DNA of 64,000 bases, from NCBI RefSeq assembly GCF_001971705.1, contig NZ_CP019327.1, forward strand, positions 2,976,001 to 3,040,000, in the 5' to 3' direction. Shown in pieces: positions 8,961 through 17,715 of the stretch. This DNA comes from Natronorubrum daqingense. Its GTDB lineage: Archaea > Halobacteriota > Halobacteria > Halobacteriales > Natrialbaceae. Every line of letters starts with the position of its first letter. The stretch's first letter is position 1. Made by a program: the position numbers and the translations under genes. Under the pieces are notes generated by a model, which was not told where the DNA came from, did not search any database, and saw only the letters and a program-made list of their open reading frames with translations.

Positions 8961-9032
8961 GTGGCGCTGCCCGTCAACGGCGGCCAGCGAATGCAGTAGG
9001 TGGCGCTGCCCGTCAACGGCGGCCAGCGAATG
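8934..9032 (+). repeat. 39-bp tandem duplication of the SDR gene 3' end
   Basis: Two perfect 39-bp units start at 8934 and 8973, and a 21-bp partial third unit starts at 9012 before divergence. Each unit encodes the SDR C-terminus VNGGQRMQ, the stop codon, and a short VALP-encoding spacer. Since 39 is a multiple of three, frame is kept and each full copy repeats the stop. The perfect identity suggests a recent replication-slippage event. Confidence 0.95.
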
Positions 9033-9043
9033 GGTTCGGGAAT

Positions 9044-10606
9044 CTACTCCGGAACGATCGACTCGAGCAGCGCTCGCCGGTCGATTTTGTCGCTGCTCGT
9101 CTTCGGCAGTTCGTCCTCGAAGACGTACTCTCGAGGGCGTTTGAACGACTCGAGTTCCTCGGAGTCGACGAAGAACGTCTCGAGGTCCTCACTCGAGAGG
9201 TCGCCGTCGGGGACGACGAAGGCGGTGACGACTTCGCCCCACTCGTCGTCGGGGACGCCGACAACTGCGCCGGAGACTACCTCGGGGTGGCTGTGCAGGA
9301 GATCCTCGACCTCCGCGGGGTAGATGTTCTCGCCGCCGCTGACGATCATGTCGTCCTTTCGGTCAACGAAGTAGAGGAAGCCGTCCTCGTCTCTGCGCCC
9401 GAGGTCGCCGGTTCGGTACCAGCCGTCGACGAGCGCTTCTTCGGTCGCCTCGGGCTTCTTCCAGTACTCGAGCATGCACGTCGTGTTCTTCACGAGGAGT
9501 TCGCCGACCTCGTTCGCCTCGAGGACGGCCTCGGGGACGGGATTTTCGGAATCAACGACGCGGACGGCCGCGTTCGGCGCTGCCTGCCCGATACTCCCCA
9601 ATTTCTCGTCGTGGAACTCCGGGTGAATGAGCGTCCCGAAGACGATCTCCGTCGTGCCGTAGGCGTTGACGAAGTCACAGTCGGAGACGTGCTTGCGTGC
9701 TCGCTTCGCTACCGCTTCGGGCATCGCCGCGCCGGAGTACTGAATCATTCGGACGTGCTCGACGTCTCGCCGCTCGATCGACGGCTCGTCGACCATCGCT
9801 CGGATGTGCGTCGGGACGGCCCACATCGTCGTGATGCCCTCCGATTCGATTCGCTCGAGGGTCGTCTCGGGGTCGAAACCGTGCTGGACGACGTTGCAGG
9901 CACCGGCGTTCAGCGCGGGCAAGACGTTACAGAGCAGCGGCCCGACGTGGTAGAGCGGGCCGAGCGCGACGTTGACGTCGGTCGGTCGCAGACGATTGTA
10001 CGGTAGGGAGACGAGCGAGGCGTTGACCACGGTTCGGTGGGAGTGGAGAACCCCCTTCGGCTGGCCCGTCGTCCCGGAGGTGTAGAGGAGCAACGCCGGA
10101 TCTGCTTCCTCGACGTCGACGACCGGACCCAGATCGCCGTCGTCGCCGCGAGATGTCCGTTCACCGCGGAGGGACTCGTACGAGACGCTCGCTCGCTCGC
10201 CGTCGACGTCGACTCCGACGAGCAACTCGGGTAACGCCTCGTCCTCGAGCGCGCGGACGGTGTCGAGACAGGCTTCGTCGAAGACGAGTCCCGACGACTC
10301 GGCGTTCTCGAGGACGTACGCCAGTCGCTTCGGTGGAACGCGGTAACTGATCGGGTTGAAGACCAGGCCCGCGTGAGCCGACGCGAACAGGAGTTCGACG
10401 AACTCGATGGAGTCGTTCGTCAGCACCGAAAGGTGATCGCCGGGCTCGAGTTCGGTCTCGAGCAGCCCAGAGGCGAGCGATCGCGCGCGTTCGTCCAGAC
10501 GAGCGAAGGTGATGGTTTCGTCGCGTACCGGGTCACGAAGCGCGGGTCGGTCCGGAAACCGAGCCGCCGCCTGGACCAGCACGTCAGCAGTGGTTGGCTG
10601 TGTCAC
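9044..10606 (-). CDS. AMP-forming acyl-CoA synthetase / long-chain fatty-acid-CoA ligase family
   Basis: ANL-superfamily ligase (520 residues) that activates a carboxylic acid through an acyl-adenylate to an acyl-CoA. Motifs seen are the P-loop-like LLYTSGTTGQPKGVLHSH, the NAYGTTE motif, the hinge YRTGDLGRRDEDGF with DRKDDMIVSGGENIYP, and the C-terminal catalytic Lys in TSSDKIDRRAL. GTG 10606 is chosen because it lies 28 nt from the box GTTTTAAC; an upstream GTG at 10624 would be too close to that box. It converges with the SDR gene. Substrate unknown. Confidence 0.9.
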   Translation of the reverse strand: MTQPTTADVLVQAAARFPDRPALRDPVRDETITFARLDERARSLASGLLETELEPGDHLSVLTNDSIEFVELLFASAHAGLVFNPISYRVPPKRLAYVLENAESSGLVFDEACLDTVRALEDEALPELLVGVDVDGERASVSYESLRGERTSRGDDGDLGPVVDVEEADPALLLYTSGTTGQPKGVLHSHRTVVNASLVSLPYNRLRPTDVNVALGPLYHVGPLLCNVLPALNAGACNVVQHGFDPETTLERIESEGITTMWAVPTHIRAMVDEPSIERRDVEHVRMIQYSGAAMPEAVAKRARKHVSDCDFVNAYGTTEIVFGTLIHPEFHDEKLGSIGQAAPNAAVRVVDSENPVPEAVLEANEVGELLVKNTTCMLEYWKKPEATEEALVDGWYRTGDLGRRDEDGFLYFVDRKDDMIVSGGENIYPAEVEDLLHSHPEVVSGAVVGVPDDEWGEVVTAFVVPDGDLSSEDLETFFVDSEELESFKRPREYVFEDELPKTSSDKIDRRALLESIVPE

Positions 10607-10630
10607 ACACGAGGGTATCCGCACACACCG

Positions 10631-10637
10631 TTAAAAC
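10631..10637 (-). promoter_or_regulatory. TATA-like box of the acyl-CoA ligase gene
   Basis: On the minus strand this reads GTTTTAA, centred about 28 nt before GTG 10606. It supports that start as a leaderless one. Confidence 0.45.
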
Positions 10638-10846
10638 GCTGCCGTCCGGCGGTCGGAAGACCGAACTCGAGGCCGAGACGTGAGCACGACTGGTGTGAGG
10701 GATGTCGAACGGCGGCGAGCGATTCGGGCAGATGGGACGTCGAGCGACGACGACGGACTCGGCGTGTCGACTGGTGTGCTAATCCCACGGAATTATGTGC
10801 GTTCTCGAGAAGGGGAACGTACGATCTTCCGGTCGTCACTGAAACC

Positions 10847-11983
10847 ATGATCTCATCGTTCGAACTCACGGACGCACACGAGGAGCACCGAGAGACGGTT
10901 CGCCAGTTCTGCGAGGACGAAGTCGAACCCCACATCGAGGAGTACGAGGAGTCGGGCACGTTCCCGATGGACGTCGTCGAGACGGTCGCAGACGCCGGCT
11001 TTCACGGCGTGCAGTACGGAACCGAGTACGACGGACTCGGACTCGACTATCGTTCCTACGCGATCACGATCGAGGAGCTCTCCCGAAGTTGGAAGCTCCT
11101 CGCCGGTACCGCCTCAGTCGCCGGCAGCCTCGTCGGCTACCCGATCCACGAGTTCGGCGAGGAGTGGCAACGCGAGGAGTGGCTCACCGAAATTTGCTCG
11201 GGCGAGTGGATCCCTGCCCTCTCGCTCACCGAACCCAACGCGGGTAGCGACGCCGGTTCGCTCGAGACGACGGCGACGCGAGACGGCGACGAGTACGTGC
11301 TCGAGGGCGAGAAGGTCTGGACGACTAACGGCAGCATCGCCGACTTCCTCGTCGTCGGGGTCCAGACGGACGAGGGCGTCAGCCTGATCGGCGTCCCGGA
11401 GCCAGCCGAGCGCGACGGCCTCGAGTTCGTCCGAGACATTCCGTGCATGGAAGGCGAGACGGCCGTCGAGACCGAAATTCGCTACGACGGCGTTCGCGTC
11501 CCGGCTGAGAACGTCATCGGCGAACCGGGACGGGGCCTTCGTTACGTGCTCGAGGGCCTCGACATCGGTCGTATCGGCACGGCGGCACAGGGTGTCGGCG
11601 TCGCACAGGGTGCGTTCGAGGAGAGCACGGCCTTCGCGGACGAGCGCGAGCAGTTCGGCCAGCCGATTCGCGAGTTTCAGGGTGTCTCGTTTAAGCTTGC
11701 GGACATGGCGATCGAGATCGAAGCGTCGCGGCTGTTGACCCTCGCCGCGGCGGCGAAACGCGACCGAGACGAACGCGTCACCGCCGAGGCCGCGATGGCG
11801 AAGACGAAGGCGACGGACGTGGCGATGGACGTCACCACCGAGGCCGTCCAGGTCCACGGCTCTCGAGGCTACTCCAAGGACTACTCGCTCGAGCGTCGCA
11901 TGCGCGTCGCGAAGGGGATGCAGATCTACGAGGGGACGAACGAGATCAATCGCGTCGTCGTCGCGAACCAACTCTACGAGTAA
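10847..11983 (+). CDS. Acyl-CoA dehydrogenase
   Basis: FAD-linked acyl-CoA dehydrogenase of 378 residues. It has LTEPNAGSDAGSL (FAD/substrate loop), EREQFGQPIREFQGVSFKLAD, VHGSRGYSKDY and the C-terminal QIYEGTNEINR containing the canonical catalytic Glu. It should introduce a 2,3 double bond into an acyl-CoA, passing electrons to an ETF. The reading frame is open upstream, but the conserved N-terminus begins at ATG 10847 (SSFELTDAHEEHRETVRQF). It is divergent from the acyl-CoA ligase, which may supply its substrate. Confidence 0.93.
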   Translation: MISSFELTDAHEEHRETVRQFCEDEVEPHIEEYEESGTFPMDVVETVADAGFHGVQYGTEYDGLGLDYRSYAITIEELSRSWKLLAGTASVAGSLVGYPIHEFGEEWQREEWLTEICSGEWIPALSLTEPNAGSDAGSLETTATRDGDEYVLEGEKVWTTNGSIADFLVVGVQTDEGVSLIGVPEPAERDGLEFVRDIPCMEGETAVETEIRYDGVRVPAENVIGEPGRGLRYVLEGLDIGRIGTAAQGVGVAQGAFEESTAFADEREQFGQPIREFQGVSFKLADMAIEIEASRLLTLAAAAKRDRDERVTAEAAMAKTKATDVAMDVTTEAVQVHGSRGYSKDYSLERRMRVAKGMQIYEGTNEINRVVVANQLYE

Positions 11984-11993
11984 CTGCGGCGTG

Positions 11994-12013
11994 CAGTCGG
12001 CAGTCGGCAGTCG
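11994..12013 (+). repeat. Short CAGTCGG direct repeats
   Basis: Three near-perfect 7-bp units (CAGTCGG) lie just after the acyl-CoA dehydrogenase stop. The rest of the spacer to 12090 contains more related GTCGG/CTGTCGG words. No function is apparent. Confidence 0.6.
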
Positions 12014-12103
12014 CCGGGGACTGTCGCCGAACGCCGTCGTCAGCCGCCAGTTGTCGGGGCGGTCGATTCTCAGCTGTCGGCTGTGAGCGAGTTCCGACAA
12101 CAG

Positions 12104-12110
12104 TTATTAG
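12104..12110 (+). promoter_or_regulatory. TATA-like box of the cyclase-family gene
   Basis: TTATTAG is centred about 26 nt before GTG 12133 and supports a leaderless transcript starting at this GTG. Confidence 0.5.
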
Positions 12111-12132
12111 CGAACCGATCACACGTGCTATC

Positions 12133-12858
12133 GTGTCGCAACTGATCGATCTCACAGCGACGATTACTGAAGAGATGACGAACCATCCCAACCACGGCCG
12201 GAGCCCGCTCTTTCTCGACGGCACGCGGATGAACCACGACCAGGCCGAGGACACCTGGCGTGGCAAGGGCGTCGAGGACCTCTCGCTGGTCAACGGCTTC
12301 GTCTACATCGCCGAACACAACGGGACGCACATCGACGCCCCGTTTCACCTCCATCCCGAGGGAAAGACGGTCGACGAACTCGACCTCGAGGAGTGTCACG
12401 GCCCCGCCGTCTGGCTCGACGTCTCCGACGTCGGACCGAAGGGAGCGATCGGCCCGGACGAACTCGAGACTGCGGCAGCCGACGCCGGCGTCGAGGTCGG
12501 CGCTGGCGACTCGGTTCTGCTGTACACCGGCTGGGACGAGTACGTGCCCGAGGACAGGGCGACGTACCTCGAGGACCACCCGGGACTTTCCGAAGCCGGC
12601 GCAGAGTGGCTCTACGAGCGCGACGTGACCGTCGTCGGCATCGACTGCGGGAACGTCGACATCGCCGGCGACGTGTCGATGCCGGCCCACCAGGTACTTC
12701 TCCGGGACGACGCACCCGACTCCTACACGCTCATCGTCGAGAACCTGCGAAACATCGACGACATTCCCGCCCACCGATTCACCTTCAGCGCGGCCCCGTT
12801 GCCACTCGACGACGCGACGGCGAGCCCGATTCGGGCCTTCGCGATCGTCGACGACTGA
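12133..12858 (+). CDS. Cyclase-family metal-dependent hydrolase (kynurenine formamidase / isatin hydrolase-like)
   Basis: Cyclase-family protein of 241 residues. The metal-binding signature HNGTHIDAPFH is present at about residues 61-71, and a second conserved region VVGIDCGNVD lies near residues 170-180. Family members hydrolyse amides or lactams such as N-formylkynurenine or isatin, using Mn or Zn. The start is GTG 12133, placed by the TATA box 26 nt upstream. No tryptophan-pathway gene is next to it, so formamidase is only one possibility. Confidence 0.85.
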   Translation: MSQLIDLTATITEEMTNHPNHGRSPLFLDGTRMNHDQAEDTWRGKGVEDLSLVNGFVYIAEHNGTHIDAPFHLHPEGKTVDELDLEECHGPAVWLDVSDVGPKGAIGPDELETAAADAGVEVGAGDSVLLYTGWDEYVPEDRATYLEDHPGLSEAGAEWLYERDVTVVGIDCGNVDIAGDVSMPAHQVLLRDDAPDSYTLIVENLRNIDDIPAHRFTFSAAPLPLDDATASPIRAFAIVDD

Positions 12859-12877
12859 GATACGCGTCGACCGTCGA

Positions 12878-13894
12878 TTACGGGTGGAGCGTGACCTTGA
12901 TCCCGGATCGATTGGCGACCGCCTCGAACGCCGCTTCGTACGCCTCGAGGTCGAACGACGGGCCGAGTGCCGGCGACAGATCGACCCGTTTCGCGATCGC
13001 GATCGCTCGACGCCAACTCGAGGCTCGGCGGCCGTAGACCGTCGTGACCGAGACGCCGCGACGAACCAATCCCGTGAGATCGACGGGGACACCCTCCTGT
13101 CCGTGAAAGAGCCCGATCTGGACGATTTCGCCGCCCGGTCGGACTCGCTTCGTCGCGAGGTCGAGTGCGGCCGGGCTCCCGGCCGTTTCGAAGACGCTGT
13201 CGAAGGATGCGTCCGCCTCGAGGCCGTCCGCTGTCACCGCCGTCGTTGCACCGAGTTCGCGTGCGAGTGGGAGTCGATCCCCGGTGTCGGCGTCGGTCCC
13301 GATAACGGTCACCGAGCCGGCACCCGCCGCGACGACGGCGACGAGCGTTCCGATTCCGACCGGGCCGGGCCCGACGATCGCCACCCGGTCGCCCAGTTCG
13401 AATTCCGACTTCTCGAGGCCGTGTACTCCCAGCGCGAGGAGTTCGAGGAAGACGCCGACGTCCGCCTCGAGCTCGCCGATCGGATAGAGCGTCTCCTGTG
13501 GGACGGTTACGTACTCGGCGAACGCGCCGTCGCTGTCGGCGTCGAGCCCGATAAGCCGCCGATCGGGACAGATCGCGAACGATCCCGTTCGGCAGTGTCG
13601 ACACGTCCCGCAGCCGACTACCGGCTCGACGGCGACGCGCTCGCCCGCCTGAACGCGCTCGACGCTCGAGTGGACCTCGTCGACGACGCCGGCGAACTCG
13701 TGGCCGAACAGCTGTGGCAACGCCGGTTCGTAGCGGTGCTTGCTCTCGTGCCAGTCGTAGATCAGCGCTTCCGCGCCGCCGTCGATCCCGACCGACTCGA
13801 CGCGAATGCTGACCTCGCCCGCTCCCGGGGTCGGAACGTCCCGTTGCTCGAGCGTCATCCCCCGTTCGGGCTGTCTTTTGACCAGTGCACGCAT
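12878..13894 (-). CDS. Zinc-binding medium-chain dehydrogenase, glucose-dehydrogenase-like
   Basis: MDR-superfamily dehydrogenase of 338 residues. It has GHEFAG, four structural-zinc cysteines in CGTCRHCRTGSFAIC, and the Rossmann motif VGPGPVGIG. At the catalytic zinc Cys (VGICGTD in alcohol dehydrogenases) it has Asp (VGIDGGAEAL). Asp at that position is known from halophilic glucose dehydrogenase of Haloferax mediterranei, so a sugar or polyol substrate is plausible. ATG 13894 begins the conserved N-terminus; an in-frame GTG at 13924 is an alternative. It converges with the cyclase gene with a 19-bp gap. Confidence 0.85.
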   Translation of the reverse strand: MRALVKRQPERGMTLEQRDVPTPGAGEVSIRVESVGIDGGAEALIYDWHESKHRYEPALPQLFGHEFAGVVDEVHSSVERVQAGERVAVEPVVGCGTCRHCRTGSFAICPDRRLIGLDADSDGAFAEYVTVPQETLYPIGELEADVGVFLELLALGVHGLEKSEFELGDRVAIVGPGPVGIGTLVAVVAAGAGSVTVIGTDADTGDRLPLARELGATTAVTADGLEADASFDSVFETAGSPAALDLATKRVRPGGEIVQIGLFHGQEGVPVDLTGLVRRGVSVTTVYGRRASSWRRAIAIAKRVDLSPALGPSFDLEAYEAAFEAVANRSGIKVTLHP

Positions 13895-14022
13895 CGTTTG
13901 ACCATCCCGTTGCGTCTCGTTCACACTGCACTATCGTCGCGAGCAGACGAAAGGGTACCCGTTTTGGGTGGCGTCTCGTCACCGACTGAATCGCCGGAAG
14001 AATTCGCGAGTTTCGTCGACGG

Positions 14023-14181
14023 TTAGAACGCGTTCGAGACGATTAGGTAGACGCCGAAGAAGAACGCGAACCAGAGAATCGTGCGGAAGAAGAGTTTGCT
14101 GTAGATATCCTTGCCCGGCATCGCCGAGTGCACCTTGTTATCGAGTTCGACGAGGCGGTCGAGTATCGATCGGTTTCCCAT
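14023..14181 (-). CDS. Small single-pass membrane protein, 52 residues
   Basis: A short ORF beginning ATG 14181 (MGNRSILDRLVELDNK) and ending TAA at 14023. Residues 1-30 are polar and charged; residues about 31-50 (FFRTILWFAFFFGVYLIVS) form one strongly hydrophobic helix. Haloarchaeal codon choice and a clean start and stop support coding. Nothing nearby is an obvious partner. I do not recognise a family. Confidence 0.7.
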   Translation of the reverse strand: MGNRSILDRLVELDNKVHSAMPGKDIYSKLFFRTILWFAFFFGVYLIVSNAF

Positions 14182-14251
14182 GCGTTATCGATTGATAGTG
14201 AGTTCGACTATTAGTCCTTTTCCTCACGGAGAATCCCCCGTGAGGGTGACT

Positions 14252-15472
14252 TCACTCCGTCGGGATTCGCGATCCGAGGAGCATCATCGCGCCGGCGAAC
14301 GCGGCCAGCGCCATGAACGCCTCGTCGAAGAAGCCGTTGTCCGCTGCAGCACCGAAAAAGACCGGGCCGAGCGCACCGACCGAGAAGCCGACCGTTCGCA
14401 GGATGCCGAAGCCGGTACCGCGAATGTCCTCGGGCAGGTGCTCGAGCAAGAACGGCTCCGTGACGGTCGCGAAGCCCAATAGCGTGCTGACGAACGCCGT
14501 CACGACGATGAGCACCCAGAAGTTGTCGAAAAACGGCAGTGCGAGAAAGGCGACGATCGGTCCACTCGTCACGAATAACAACGACCGTCGCGCCCCGATT
14601 CGGTCGTAGGCGCTGCCCGAGAGCGGCTTGATGACGATCCCCAGCGCGAAGAAGAGTCCAAAGAGGCCACTCGAGAGCGGTTCCGAGAGCCCCTTCTCCT
14701 GAACCAGATACGTGGGGTAGAAGCCGGTAAACGCCTGCCAGATGAAGAGTCCGAGCACGAGGACGGTCGTCGGATAGACGATTGCCGGCTGGCGGAGTAT
14801 CGAAGCGATGTACCGAAGTCCGGACAGCGAGAGCGCTTCGGCGTCGTCGGCATCGTCAGCGGAACGCTTCGGGGTCACGACCCAGAGCACGGCGGCCATG
14901 GCGAGAAACAGCGGTACGGCGAACCCGAAGCCGAGTTGCCAGACGAGCCCCGCCGCGATGATGCCCGCGAGCGGCGGCAGGACCGACTGCCCTGCATCCT
15001 GTGAGGACGCCGTCAGGCCGTTCGCAGCGCCGATTTGTTCGGGGTAGAGCTGCGGTAAGATCGTGTACCGACCGACCGCGTACAGGGCCGCACCGAAGCC
15101 GAACAGCGCCGTCGCGACGAAGAGCACGATCGCCGACCCGGCGGTGATGACGAGCACCAGCGTGATCGCCGAAATGAGCATACTCGAGGTGAGGATGAGC
15201 CGTTCGCCGATTCGATCGGCCAGCACGCCGCCCGGGAGTTGGCCGATGGCGTATGCCATAAAGAGCACCGTCAACAGGAGGCCAGCCGTCGTCAGATCCA
15301 GGTCGTACGCCGACTGGAGGTACGGCACCATCACGGGGTAGATCATTCTGACGCCCATCGTCAGGAACCACCCGCCCGCGACGGCGATCAACACCGTTCC
15401 GCGGCGGCCAGCGAGGAGATCGCGGACGCTCCGACTGACAGCAGAGAGATAGCTTGACGTAGGTTCCGTCAC
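14252..15472 (-). CDS. MFS transporter
   Basis: Major facilitator superfamily carrier (406 residues, about 12 membrane helices). The loop 2-3 motif reads GVLADRIGER, and GSAYDRIGARR is the equivalent in the second half. GTG 15472 is the chosen start: it lies 28 nt from a strong TATA-like CTTTATTAG and gives the usual short cytoplasmic N-terminus before the first helix. The frame is open further upstream, but that extension contains no helix. Probably imports an acid used by nearby enzymes; direction and substrate are inferred. Confidence 0.88.
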   Translation of the reverse strand: MTEPTSSYLSAVSRSVRDLLAGRRGTVLIAVAGGWFLTMGVRMIYPVMVPYLQSAYDLDLTTAGLLLTVLFMAYAIGQLPGGVLADRIGERLILTSSMLISAITLVLVITAGSAIVLFVATALFGFGAALYAVGRYTILPQLYPEQIGAANGLTASSQDAGQSVLPPLAGIIAAGLVWQLGFGFAVPLFLAMAAVLWVVTPKRSADDADDAEALSLSGLRYIASILRQPAIVYPTTVLVLGLFIWQAFTGFYPTYLVQEKGLSEPLSSGLFGLFFALGIVIKPLSGSAYDRIGARRSLLFVTSGPIVAFLALPFFDNFWVLIVVTAFVSTLLGFATVTEPFLLEHLPEDIRGTGFGILRTVGFSVGALGPVFFGAAADNGFFDEAFMALAAFAGAMMLLGSRIPTE

Positions 15473-15495
15473 TCGAAAGTGGTCTTTCGGTACAG

Positions 15496-15504
15496 CTAAT
15501 AAAG
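15496..15504 (-). promoter_or_regulatory. TATA-like box of the MFS gene
   Basis: The minus strand reads CTTTATTAG, centred 28 nt from GTG 15472. This is one of the clearest promoter boxes in the window and decides the start. Confidence 0.6.
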
Positions 15505-15585
15505 CTACTGAAACGAGCAATTCCGGAACCGTTCGACTGGCGTCCAAAGCGGGGCCTCGACTCCTCAAGACCTTCTCCTCAGCTC

Positions 15586-16764
15586 CTACGATTCCACGAT
15601 GACACCGTCTGCGAGCAGCGCCTCGATCGTCTCGTCATCGTAGCCCCACTCCTCGAGGACGGCCCGCGAGTGTTCGCCCTGTCGTGGCGGCGACTCGAGG
15701 TCGTCGACCGGCCCGTCTTCGAACCTGAACGGTAGCCGGGTCGTCCGGCAGGGTTCCTCGAGGTGCTGGTTGTACGTCTCGACGAAGAAGTCCCGCGACT
15801 CGGCGTGTGGGTCCTCCTCGACGAGTTCGTCGACCGATTGCACCGGCCCGGCCGGGATGCCACCCGACACGAGTTGCTCGACGAGTTCCCGCCGATCGTA
15901 CTCGGCGAACGCCTCCTCGAGTTCGGCCCGGAGGGTCTCGCGGTGCTCCCAGCGGCTGTTGAGCGTCTCGAATCGCTCGTCCTCGAGGAGGTCCTCGCGC
16001 TCGAGGGTACGACAGAGTCGGCGGTAGAGCTTCGTGGAGGCGGTCGCGAGGTAGAACGGATCGCCGTCGCCCGCCTCGAAGATACCGTAGGGGGCGATGC
16101 CGTCGATGGTGTCACCCGAGCGCGAGGGAACCTCGTCGGTCGCGGTGTACTCGGCGACGCGGTAACCCATCCACGTCGTGGCGACCTCGAACAGCGAGAC
16201 GTCGATGTGTTCGCTGCCGCCGGAGCGTCGACCGAGCAGGCCGCCCATAACGAGCATCGCGGCCGTCAGCCCGGTCGTGTAGTCGATCGCGCTCGTCCCG
16301 ACGCGGGCCGGCTTTCCATCCGCGGGGCCGGTGACGCTCAACAGTCCCGACATCGCCTGCGCGATGGGATCGTAGGCGGGATAGTCTTCGTAGGGACCGT
16401 CCTGTCCGAAACCGGTCACGGAGCAGTAGACGACGTCGTCGTTCGTCTCGGACACCGACTCGTAGTCGAGGTCGTAGCGTTCCATCACGCCGGGTCGGAA
16501 GCTCTCGACGACGACGTCGGCTTCGGCCGCGAGTTCCTGGGCGAGCGCACGACCCTCGTCGCTTTTGAGGTCGAGACTGAGACTCCGTTTGCCGCGATTG
16601 CACGAGGCGAACATTGCCCCGTCGATCAGGGGGCGAAAGGCGTCCCCGTCCGGCGGTTCTATCTTGACAACGTTCGCACCGAGCGCTGTCAGTGATTGCG
16701 TGCAGATCGGTCCGGCGATCGATTGTGTGAAATCGAGTACGTCGATACCCTCGAGTGGTTGCAT
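15586..16764 (-). CDS. CaiB/BaiF (class III) CoA-transferase
   Basis: Class III CoA-transferase of 392 residues, paralogous to the gene at 2180-3379. It begins LEGIDVLDFTQSIAGPICT, followed by VVKIEPPDGDAFRP, and retains the catalytic Asp in SAIDYTTGL (about residue 165). It should load CoA onto a carboxylate. An enoyl-CoA hydratase lies 92 bp upstream on the same strand and may act next in the pathway. Confidence 0.92.
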   Translation of the reverse strand: MQPLEGIDVLDFTQSIAGPICTQSLTALGANVVKIEPPDGDAFRPLIDGAMFASCNRGKRSLSLDLKSDEGRALAQELAAEADVVVESFRPGVMERYDLDYESVSETNDDVVYCSVTGFGQDGPYEDYPAYDPIAQAMSGLLSVTGPADGKPARVGTSAIDYTTGLTAAMLVMGGLLGRRSGGSEHIDVSLFEVATTWMGYRVAEYTATDEVPSRSGDTIDGIAPYGIFEAGDGDPFYLATASTKLYRRLCRTLEREDLLEDERFETLNSRWEHRETLRAELEEAFAEYDRRELVEQLVSGGIPAGPVQSVDELVEEDPHAESRDFFVETYNQHLEEPCRTTRLPFRFEDGPVDDLESPPRQGEHSRAVLEEWGYDDETIEALLADGVIVES

Positions 16765-16856
16765 AGCCGTCCTCTCTTCGTTATCGTTGCTGTGTGTTAT
16801 CTTTTCCCATCGCGTTCAGTGTGGGCGACAGCCCTCCCTCGTCTGGCGGGCCCGTC

Positions 16857-17618
16857 TCACCGTCCCTCGAGGAACCCTTCCATCGCCTCGGATTGCGCGT
16901 CGGTGCCGAAACAGGTCGCGATGAGTTCTAAGCTGTGGTCCATCCCCGTCTCGAGGCCGTTCGAGCGCCACTGCCGGAAGACCTCCGTCTGGTACTGCAA
17001 AATCGTCGGCTCCTTCTCGGCGAGTCGCTCGACGATTCCTTCGAGCGCGTCGTCGTGCGTTTCGGGCGTCGTCGCCTCGTTCACCAACCCTTCCGCGGCG
17101 GCCTGCTCGCCGTCGATCGGTTCGCCGAGGTAGATCAGCTCCTTCGCGCGCTGGAGGCCGACGAACCGAACCAGCAGGCCGCCTTCGATGCCCGTCACGA
17201 GCCCCACGTCGATCTCGGGGAGGCCGAGGACGGCGTCTCGAGTCGCGACGCGAAAGTCACACGAGAGCGCGAGTTCGAAGCCGGCCCCGAGGGCGTGCGT
17301 CCCGCAGTCACAGACGGTGACGGCGTCGAGATTTCGGACGGTCTGCATCGTTCCGTGCAGCGTCGTCAACACGTCTCGAGCCTCGACGACGCTCATGTCT
17401 TTCGCGCGCTCGAGGTGCAAGCCGCCGGTCAGCCCGGTCAGTTCCTCCGGCGGATGTTCCGGCCCGATCGTGAGGACGGAGACCTGCTCCGGCAGGTCTC
17501 GAAGAGTTTCCTCGAGTTCGGCGAGTCGCTGGGCCGTGAGCAGGTTCAACTTCCCGAAGTCGATGGTCAGGTGTGCGACGTGGGGTCGGTTCGAGTCGAG
17601 AGTCAGGTCGACGCTCAT
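16857..17618 (-). CDS. Enoyl-CoA hydratase/isomerase family protein
   Basis: Crotonase-fold protein of 253 residues. Both acidic residues of classical hydratases are in place: Glu in GAGFELALSCD and Glu in LGLPEIDVG, 20 residues apart. The usual SGGAD-like oxyanion segment is less typical (TGGLHLERAKDM). ATG 17618 is used because it starts the conserved part and is about 27 nt from the TATA-like ACTATTTGC; an upstream in-frame start would only add unrelated residues. It likely hydrates the enoyl-CoA produced downstream of CoA transfer by the adjacent CaiB-type enzyme. Confidence 0.88.
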   Translation of the reverse strand: MSVDLTLDSNRPHVAHLTIDFGKLNLLTAQRLAELEETLRDLPEQVSVLTIGPEHPPEELTGLTGGLHLERAKDMSVVEARDVLTTLHGTMQTVRNLDAVTVCDCGTHALGAGFELALSCDFRVATRDAVLGLPEIDVGLVTGIEGGLLVRFVGLQRAKELIYLGEPIDGEQAAAEGLVNEATTPETHDDALEGIVERLAEKEPTILQYQTEVFRQWRSNGLETGMDHSLELIATCFGTDAQSEAMEGFLEGR

Positions 17619-17715
17619 GTTCCGACGGTAGACAGTCGGACGCAAATAGTTGTGTGTTGGTGACAATCGACACGGATGGATTACGTTGCCCACCGATCGA
17701 TGCGGAGCGATTTCG

